Source: Cranoglanis bouderius (Eukaryota; Chordata; Actinopteri; Siluriformes; Cranoglanididae). From it: a stretch of 64,000 nt of DNA. How positions within the stretch are numbered: the stretch's first letter is position 1; the number at the start of each line of letters is the position of its first letter. Both the position numbers and the translations under genes were made by a program. The stretch is taken from assembly GCA_023630585.1 (NCBI GenBank), contig CM042552.1, positions 17,557,569 to 17,621,568 on the forward strand. The letters are read 5' to 3'. The notes under the pieces were generated by a model, which was not told where the DNA came from, made no database searches, and saw only the letters and a list, made by a program, of their open reading frames with translations. Shown here piece by piece: positions 55,905-64,000 of the stretch.

Positions 55905-57826
55905 TTCAAGTGGAAGATGGCCTTCATTCCAAATTCTAGCCACTGAAAATATTTGGTAATGCCATATGTCCTCAAACACCCCATCTGTCTTCCAGGCCTT
56001 TGGAATCCTTTGAGAGGTACTGAATGGCTGTGTTACTGTCTAAGTTAATGGCATGCTAATCTTCTTGACCTCTGAAGAAGAACACATTCAACAGGTACAA
56101 GCAGCTGGAGAAATGTGAATTTCACAGTAGGGTCAGTTAAGTATCTGGGCTATATCCTAGGTGAGAGTGGAGTAGAAATGAGCAAGGTGGAGGCAGACAT
56201 GTCCCAGTCACAACTCAAAACCACAAAGGAGTTGCTACAGTTTCTGGCTTTTACCAAATATTTTTTCAGTGATTCCTTTCAGCTCTGTGACTTCTCTCCT
56301 CAAGGGAAAGCCCAATATACTCAAATGGACAATCGTTTATAACATTCAAAGAGCAGTTTACCACTGCACTCTCCAGTTCATCGTCAAGGTACAGAATGGA
56401 GTGGGGACAGTATTATTCCCAGTGTCATGGAGAGCCTACCAAATTATACCCCTGTAGCTTCTTCTCAAGGAAATTGACACCGGCCAAAAGAAACCATGAT
56501 GTGGGGAACTGAGAACTGTTGACTATCAAGGCCGCACTGAAGGAATGGTGACACTGGTTGATTCCTCATTCTCACCAGTCATAGAAATCTTGAGTATGTC
56601 AAATTATCAAAATGATTCAACTGTCTTCCACCACTCTTTTTCACCTATTTTGACTTCACATTACCATTCAGACCAGGGTTGAAAATGGTAAAGCAGATGC
56701 ATTATCAAGAACCCATGAAGGTTATCAAACAAATCAGTTTCCTGAGACCATCCTTTCTGAGTCATGTTTTGAAGCACCTCTTTTATGGGAAATCATGCAG
56801 GATATTCTGAGGACTCACCAAAATGACCCTGTTCCACTCAAATGTCCCCCAGAAAGGATATACATGCACCAGTCTGAAGGAGAGGATGTCTTATGGTGGG
56901 TCGATATCTTCCTCAGCTCTGGACATCCAGGTATTCTAAGAACAAGAGGGCTAGTAGAGAACAAATTCTGTTAAATGACCTTGGTTAAGGATGTTAAGTA
57001 ATATATAAAATCCTGTCCAGTCTATGCACAGTCTCGAACCTCCCGACAGTTACCCATAGGACTCCTCCAACCACTCCCCATTCCACAACAACCCTGGTCT
57101 CACATCACTCTGGACTTCTCTACTGATCTCCCCAAAGGTAACACCACTATTCTCGCCATCATAGAAAGATTTTCCAAAGCCTGCTGCGTACTTCCATCGA
57201 CCAAAATCACCACTGTCATGGAAACCGCTGAAGTGATCTTCAGGAAGGTCTTCAGGATCTATGGCTTCCCTAAGGACATAGTATCTGATGGGGGGGGGTT
57301 CAGTTTATTTCACATATTTGGCAGGACTTTTGGACATGCTTAATATCAATCTGTTTAATATTAATATCAATCAGTCTGTTTTCAGGTAACACCCCCAGTC
57401 CAATGGACAAACAGAACATCTGAACCAAGAAACTGGAAGGTTCCTATGAGCAAGATTGATGCTTGGACCTACCCTGGGCAGAAAATGCTCAGAACTCCCT
57501 GATCCTTTCATTCACAGGTCTCACTCCCTTTCTGTGTGTTAAGGTACCAGCCTGCTCTCCAGCCATGATCCGGAGAACCACCCAATATCCATAGCCATAG
57601 ACAACTGGATAAAGAGAAGTAAGCAGACATGGGAAGCCATAAATGTGAAACTACCAAGGGCCATAACAGACTACCAAGGACCATAACAGACAGGCAGACT
57701 ATCACCACCACTGATAGGCCCACTTAACTAGTTGAACAAATCAACCCTTTATCCTGCATATAACTCTGACCATCTTAATAAATTGCATGTTCCATATTTC
57801 CCTGCTTCCCTAAAACTACACCCAAC
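55905..57826 (+). pseudogene. Ty3/gypsy polyprotein remnant, conventional order
   Basis: RT begins mid-domain (KMAFIPNSSH, KYLVMPYV at 55915-55975) and continues through VKYLGYILGESGVEM (56130-56180) and LKTTKELLQFLAF (56210-56250). RNase H pieces follow (56400-56680, with KADALSRT at the end). Then come the integrase zinc region (SSGHPGILRTRG, SCPVYAQSR), the core WSHITLDFSTDLPKGNTTILAIIERFSKAC (first Asp, 57095-57185), DIVSDGGGF (second Asp, 57280) and NGQTEHLNQE (E, 57400-57425). All three integrase acidic residues are readable but many stops and shifts intervene. The upstream half and 5' LTR are missing, cut off near the CTTT tract. Confidence 0.85.
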
Positions 57827-58229
57827 TGTAACAACTCTTACGGACAATTCGCAGCAAAGCCGCTAGTGGGAAACCCCCCGATGTATGTAAAGCACAAGGA
57901 CATGATCTAACTGCAAAGCTTTACCATTTGCCAGTTCAATTGTATGAGTTCTGATCCATTGATTTATCTTGCTTGCTATACTGTGTATGATCCTGTCTAG
58001 TACTGTCTTGATACCTCTTTTGATTGCTCTCTGAATTTGTTTGCATATCTGATCCCCTGTGTATTGACCATGCCTGTATTTGTAACTTCACCTCTTGGAA
58101 TCTGTTTTGGACTTGATAGAATCTGTGATTATTCTATGCATGTCCCAGACTGGTATTGCTCCATTGTTATTTAGGACTGTGCCTTTAAACTGCAGATCCT
58201 AACTGCATGTCTGGCTCATCTGTGTTACA
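57827..58229 (+). repeat. 3' LTR of the gypsy remnant
   Basis: Starts TGTAACAACTCTTACGG and ends GTGTTACA, giving TGTAACA...TGTTACA terminal symmetry over 403 bp. It directly follows the integrase region. Confidence 0.75.
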
Positions 58230-59130
58230 ATTAGAATTTTTCAAATTATTTGAGATTTTTAGCTCTTTTTCTGAAAAGGCAGGAAAGCGCAGTAAATGCT
58301 ACGGCTACCGTACATGTTGACACCTCTGTGTAGGCGTGTTGCTTGTGGGTGTGGCCTGTACAGCTTTTTATAAAGGTATTACTGAGATATTATCATAAAC
58401 CTGAAGCATTATCCTAATAACCAATTTGCACCAGAAAATTTTTTTACGTGTCTTGTTGTTGGAATTGCGGCTTCAAGTTCAGCTTCACTCTCAACTCCAA
58501 GTCAATGTGAGATCCCAAGATTAGCTTCGTGAATAAAACAATGAGGCGGGCATTTTCAGCGAGATAAAGAGGAGCTCGTTAGGGTTTTAGATCTTGCTGG
58601 CGTTTGGTGGATGTGCATTATTAAATATTCAGAGCCACTGGAGATAAAACCAGACCAAATTGGACATGTCCTGTGTGTTTAATAATTAAACAGAAGCCTT
58701 CCATTGATGTATTATCGCCTCATTAAGCTGTACACTTTTCTCTTCACACATCCCAGTGGATGCTGTTCTGTGAAGCTCCGCCCACCTCCTTTAACAATCG
58801 TATGTAGAAAAAGAAAGGATCAAGGGCTTGTTATAAAAATAAATGTACCTGTGGCATAAATATCCATTTATTGAAATGAATTAACCAAAACAGGAAATGA
58901 GTTTACAGACATTAATACCTTTGTGGTTGAGGAATACTTCATTCTGATTGGTTGGCGAGAGGTGCCGTGGACTTGTTTTTGTTATATAAACGTTATACAG
59001 TCTAAACAGTTTCAGATTTAAACAGCTGACAGTTGATGATGTCATAATCGGTATTACAGCAGCTGACCATTCAGCAGCTTCGCTTTAATACTGTATCTAA
59101 CACACATTAACTGTTTCCTCTTGATTCTTC
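58230..59130. other. Repeat-poor stretch
   Basis: 58490-58760 has mixed composition with TTTAATAATTAAAC-type words and could be a conserved element, by inference only. No gene. Confidence 0.3.
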
Positions 59131-59479
59131 TTGATTAATCTTTTTTCAGTTTCTGTCCCTCCACCAATTTTATTTTTCTTTCTTTCCTCCTCGTTTTCAT
59201 TTTTTTTCTTCATTCTCTTTCTTTCTTACTGTTCTGTGATTCCTCATAGTGCTATGCCATTATTCCTCCCATTTTTCCCCCTTTTTCTTCACCTCTCCCT
59301 CCATTTTAGTTCCTTCCTCTTTATTTCTTTTTTTTCCTGCCTCAATATTTTCTTTGTTTCTTTTCTTCTCTCAATTTCTCTGCCTGCTTTATTACTTTCC
59401 TATTTGCTTTTTATTTTATTTTATAGAGATTCTGTTTCTGTCTCATTTTCTTTCTCTCTCTCCATCAATACTTTATTAG

Positions 59480-59514
<35 letters not shown>

Positions 59515-59900
59515 TCATTCCTTTTTCTTTTTTTTCTTACTCATTCCCCCCTCTTCTTTTTATATATATTTTTGTTTTTTTGTCCCTCCATCTGCATTTT
59601 TCTGCATTCATTCTTTCTTTCTTTCATATGAATTTTGCTTTATAATTTATACTTCATTTCCCCCCCATTTTTATTCTTTTTCTATTTCTTTTCTCTTTTG
59701 CCTCAGTATTTTCTTTGTTTCTTTTCTTCTCTTGATTCTTGATTTTTTCTCTGTCTTTTTTAAATATATATTCCTGTTTCCGCCAACTTCTTATTTTCTT
59801 TTTCTCGCTCCCTCAATCCTTTAATAGATTCCTTTATTTCTTTTTTCTTTCTCCCCTTCTTCATTTTCCCATTTTTTTTTTTCTAATCCTGCCCTCTTCT
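59131..59900. repeat. Pyrimidine-rich (CTTT)n-related tract 3
   Basis: CTTT core at 59478-59516. Phrases such as TTTCTTTGTTTCTTTTCTTCTC recur at 59349 and 59711, indicating internal duplication. Long Phe/Leu/Ser frames here are artefacts. Confidence 0.88.
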
Positions 59901-61167
59901 TTCTGTCAGGTCACATCAAAATCTCATAATGATGTAAAGTTTTATCCAATTCCATCATGTTTAATCTCACTAACATTAGCAAGAGCCCCAGCACGACTCA
60001 TTTGATATAAATTTTGTAATAATGTTTCTCCAGCCAATATATACACGGCTACAATCCAACACTAATAGTTCTGTATAAATACCAGGATTTGATTCTCAGA
60101 TCCAGAGAAAAGACATACAGCTCGCTCTTCTCTTCCAGGGAAATGGCTTAAGCCTCCAGGCTCCACCTGATCCTTTAAGAACACCTCTGTCTGGTGCAGG
60201 AGCTTTACTTGGATATTTCACATGTTCTGGATGGCCAGGAGTGGAACTGATAGCAAGAAAAAAAAAAAAAAAAACACCAAGATGCAGCTGAATGCCTCCA
60301 ATTTTCATTTCAGTATATACAAATTTCAATAACCTTATATGACATATTGTGTAATTGTAACTCTGGCCATGTGACAATATGGTGTTCCATCTACTTCCTG
60401 TGAGCCAGATAATTGGGAATATCCATAAGGCCGATTTCAATTTCAATTATCGAGATTAGCATTTCAGACCAAAGCACTGTCCTGAATACCGTACAGATGC
60501 CTACGTAGTGATATATGACTAATTGTTACAAACACACTGGTATTAAAATTCACTTCCTCACATCTCAGTTTTTTTAAAAAAAAGACTAAAAACCATGGTG
60601 CATAGATAAATATCCCACACAATAGTGGTAAAAATCACCTTAAAAAAAAGAATTTAAACACTGTTAGCAAAACTAGCAAAGCACTGCGCTGTAATTGTTT
60701 ACTGTATGCTGATGTTGATGATGATGATGATGATGATGCAGTTGCTTTTACTCTCATCACAGAGGTTCAGGATGCTCCCATTTGAGTCAGTACTTGTCTT
60801 TGGGGGAAAAAAAAAAAAAAAAAAACTTCAGAGTCATCAGTCATTTCCATAATGACACATTCACTCTTTCACCTTGCGGATTTTCTTCCCTGAACATTTA
60901 AAATCTTTTTTTTTTTTTTTTAATGAGATGAATTCATCATTTATTGCTTCGCTGCCAAAGAGGATATTAAAAGTTATATATTAAAAGATATGTCTATAAA
61001 AACTCTGATGAATAAATGAAAACACACACATGCTTATATAATAGCAGTAAGAATGATATTTATAATAACAGCAGTTCATTTTGTTGTCATGGTGATATAA
61101 TAGTTTTAGATTTATGAAACAAATAGTAAATTAGAAAAAAAAAGGACCTGGTTTGGATTAATGCAAT
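59901..61167. other. Non-coding with homopolymer runs
   Basis: A runs near 60256-60273 and 60808-60826, a T run near 60908-60922, and (GAT)n at about 60714-60738. No gene supported. Confidence 0.5.
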
Positions 61168-62594
61168 TACAGTTGCAATGAAAAGTATTCAACCCCCATT
61201 GCAAATCAGGTATATTGTCAACATTTACAGACTTTCAGCTGTTTGCAATGAACAAATCAAACAAAAGCAATTGAAATAGTTCAACACAACGAATTGTAGA
61301 GCACCCTTTTGCTGTTATGACCTGCTGCAAATGAGATGCATAGCCAGACACCAGCTTCTGGCAGTGTTCCTGAGGAATCGTAGCCCATTCCTCATGAGCA
61401 ATGGCCTCCAGTTCAGTAATATTCTTGGGTTTTTGTGCTGCAACCGCCTTCTTCAAATCCCACCAGAGATTTTCTATGGGGTTTAAGTCAGGTGACTCTG
61501 ATGGCCCTGTAGAATCATTCAGGACTTCTTCTGCAACCAAGCCTTGGTGGAATTTGAGATATGCTTGGGATCATTGTCCTGTTGGAAGGTCCAATGACGC
61601 CCAGGCTTCAGCTTCCTCACAGACGGCATGATGTTTTCTCCTAGGATACTTCAATGAATTCATCTTGCCTTCTACACGCTGCAGGTTTCCAGTGCCAGAG
61701 GACGCAAAGCAGCCCCAGAGCATCACCGAGCCACCACCGTGCTTGATTGTGGACAGTGTTCTTTTCAGCTTATCCTTCATTCTTCTTCCTCCAAAATCCC
61801 AAAACTTCTGTGGCTTATTTATATGATTTTGAGATGACTTTTCTTGTGCTTTTGGGTCAGTAGTGGTGTACGTCTTGGAGTTCTGGCATGGAAACCTTCT
61901 GCGTTTAGTACGCACCATACTGTGCTCACTGAAACCTCAGTGCCTGTTGCCACTGTCTTGCTGCAGGTCTTTTGCAGTCACTCGAGTGTTTTTCACAACC
62001 TGCCTTCTCAGAAATCTGGTTGCAGCCGTTGATAGCTTCCTTTTTCTGCCCCGTCCAGGTAGTGTAACCACTGTTCCCTTAACTTTGAACTTGCGAACTA
62101 TGCTTCCAACGGTGTCTCTAGGAACATTCAGTGCCTTTGCTATCTTTTTGTATCCTGTTCCTCGTTTGTGAAGGGCGATGACCTCTTCTCAACTTTTTGG
62201 ACCATTCTTTTGACCTAGCCATATTTCTAACATGCAGTCAAACGTGACACTCAACAAACCCCTAGCCAGTTTAGGTATTTCATGTGTTCCTTCATTAGTG
62301 CAACTAATGAAGCCCTTGATTAGTTGCATCAGGTGTGCTTGAGACAACTCCCGTTTTGCATATTTGTGCTGTTGTGAGGGATTCTATTCAGGGGGTTTGA
62401 ATAATTTTGAGACTGGAGAAGTCATTATAAGTTGCATTTTCAGCTGAATCTGGGGAAACCACTTGAAGCATTCGTTGTTTAACTATATCAATTGCTTTTG
62501 TTTGATTTGTTCATTGCAAACAGGTGAAAGTCTGTAAATGCTGACAATAAACACGATTTGCAGTGGGGGTTGAATAATTCTGATTGCAACTGTA
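61168..62594 (-). mobile_element. Full-length Tc1-like element
   Basis: Starts TACAGTTGCAATGAAAAGTA and ends ATTGCAACTGTA with TA boundaries, 1427 bp. It is the longest member of the family that also gave 22576-22867 and 42899-45019. It holds the uninterrupted form of the site used by the nested insertion at 43269. Confidence 0.92.
61260..62222 (-). pseudogene. Tc1-like transposase, frameshifted
   Basis: The start ATGGCTAGGTC lies at about 62212-62222 (minus). The helix-turn-helix region follows in shifted frames. 61571-61918 encodes HGGGSVMLWGCFASSGTG and the region before it; 61235-61540 encodes ESPDLNPIENLWWDLKKAV with the third acidic residue. The segment with the second Asp (about 61550-61590) is out of frame. 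At least two frameshifts; not functional. Confidence 0.88.
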
Positions 62595-64000
62595 AGCGCG
62601 ATGATCGAATCTGATCTCTCACACACACGCTCACACCTACACACAGCATGTTTTTGCAAAGTTTACAGAGTGTTTTCCCTGAAGGGAAAACAGATGCTAT
62701 GTAACAGGTTAAACGAAAGAATGTGTGTCGCACAACTATGTGTACATGCACATGTGTTTATGTTTAGAGCAGTAGTTTGGGCATGTTTATATTTTCATGC
62801 ATGCATGACTGTGTATAAATGTGTATGCATGCAAGAGTGCCAAAATTTGCTCATCTGTTTGTATAAACTACCTACCGGGTGCCAATACTTATTGTCAAAA
62901 GCATACTCTGACATGTGCAAGTTATTAAAAGTACATGGCCACACACACACACACACAGAGAATATTATACTATACACAGTATATATTTTAATAATAATAT
63001 TTAATTTTCTTTCTCTTAAAATCTACCTAACGTTATATAGCAAAGAAAATTGTAACCATAGCAACAGATTTTGTTTCAAAAGTTCCATGGGAAAAAATGA
63101 ATTTAATGAGCAATTAATTTTATTACATTGTAGCATTTCAGCTCCTGCCTTTTGTGAATACTGAAGCAATAAATATCATCATGCTAATATTTATTTGTTT
63201 GTTTCTTTGTTTGTTTGGTTGGTTTCATTAGTTAAGTTCAATATAATATAGCACTGATTTGAAACTCTTGAACCTCATACATTGTAGTATATGGCTAAAT
63301 GCCGCAAAGACCCTAGTATCCATATTCACTTCCTGTTTCTGTTTATCGCTCTGTATTATGCTAATTGATGCCTAGTAGTTAAATGGACAAATCACAAGCA
63401 CACTGGCGTCAAAATCCAATTCCTTCTTTTGCTAAGCTCTTACCACTGAATGCCATCGTACTGTTAGCAAAACTGTTCGCAGAAAAAAACAAGCATTCAG
63501 CTGAAAACTTACTTTTTGTTCAATGCTAATTGGTGGTTTCTGATTATTGTTCAAATTACTCTTTAGAAATCCCCCGAGAGAGCCTTGCGTTTAATTAAAA
63601 ATAAACACATTGACATTCAGATTCACTTCCTGTTTTTGTTTAGCATCATGCAAATGCCATCATGCTTAAAAAAAAAAGCTAATTGGCTACTAACATTCAG
63701 CTGTTGTTAGCAAAATGTCCACAACATTGGATAGACATTTATGCTAATAGTCATGCTAATCAGCAACTGCTTAGAATTTTATGACAAAACTCAAAATCTG
63801 GAGGGGGAAAAAAAATAATAAACACAAACACAGAGCATTAAATCCACCATGCTATTCTGTCAGCTTTCAGAAAGCTCAAAAGGACACTCAATAGTTGATA
63901 GTTAACTTAATAGTTAATTTATTAAAATGCTTATTATGCTAACAATATCACTGCTGTGTATTGTTATTAGCAGAATTATTGGGGGGGGGAAACGAAAGCA
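62595..64000. other. Non-coding to the window edge
   Basis: An open frame of 187 codons at 62601-63164 has no recognisable domain, spans a (CA)n tract at 62941-62957 and has skewed composition, so I do not call it. 63290-63760 contains two loosely similar segments with TTCACTTCCTGTTT and GCTAATTG words, also echoed near 60490-60680. Confidence 0.4.

Noticed and set aside
60096..60446. 116-codon minus-strand frame as an exon
   Set aside because: Contains a Phe run from a poly(A) tract and no domain; composition is not protein-like.
62601..63164. 187-codon plus-strand frame as a gene
   Set aside because: No recognisable family, crosses a CA repeat, Cys/His/Lys skew and AT-rich tail; no splice or conservation evidence available.

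Overview
The window looks like non-coding teleost chromosome packed with transposable elements. A catfish-like (siluriform) source is plausible from the Tc1 and LINE content, but that is inference. Supporting signs are many Tc1-like elements with TA target duplications, CR1/L2-type LINEs with a fish-type 3' tail, Ty3/gypsy LTR elements and solo LTRs, hAT and piggyBac remnants, long (AC)n, (AT)n and (CTTT)n tracts, and low GC. I found no host protein-coding exon, rRNA, tRNA or CRISPR array that I can support. Nearly every protein-like stretch is a broken transposon gene.

Layout: 1-292 is a 16-bp minisatellite with a 32-bp higher-order unit. 1669-2345 is a purine-rich tract. 2690-13340 holds two head-to-tail copies of one composite block: an L1 ORF1-like fragment (+) facing a CR1/L2-type LINE (-). 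The first copy was later interrupted by a solo LTR and by a 3.7-kb hAT element. 13830-14180 is a piggyBac N-terminal remnant. 15060-18291 is a Ty3/gypsy element in which integrase lies upstream of RNase H, the Gmr1-like order. 18559-31310 carries solo LTRs, Tc1-derived miniature elements, two blocks of an unusual two-type tandem repeat, and a Tc1 element that appears split by a LINE fragment.

32802-50537 contains six Tc1-like copies, two of which show nesting. It also has an 11-bp minisatellite of about 1.25 kb (34550-35805) with higher-order structure, and a chromovirus-type gypsy element on the minus strand (45797-48832) with both LTRs and a perfect 5-bp target duplication. 51650-59900 alternates pyrimidine (CTTT)n tracts with a 450-bp foldback element and a second conventional-order gypsy remnant (55905-58229). 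A Tc1 copy at 61168-62594 supplies the empty site that proves one of the nested insertions.

The window is best read as a record of successive insertions: paralogous empty sites, target duplications and CpG-type nonsense changes allow relative dating. I did not find a new cellular or defence system. The most distinctive signals are the duplicated composite LINE block, the integrase-first gypsy element, the nested Tc1 pair, and the two complex tandem-repeat families. A few repeat-poor stretches could hold conserved regulatory DNA, but only comparison with other fish could show that.
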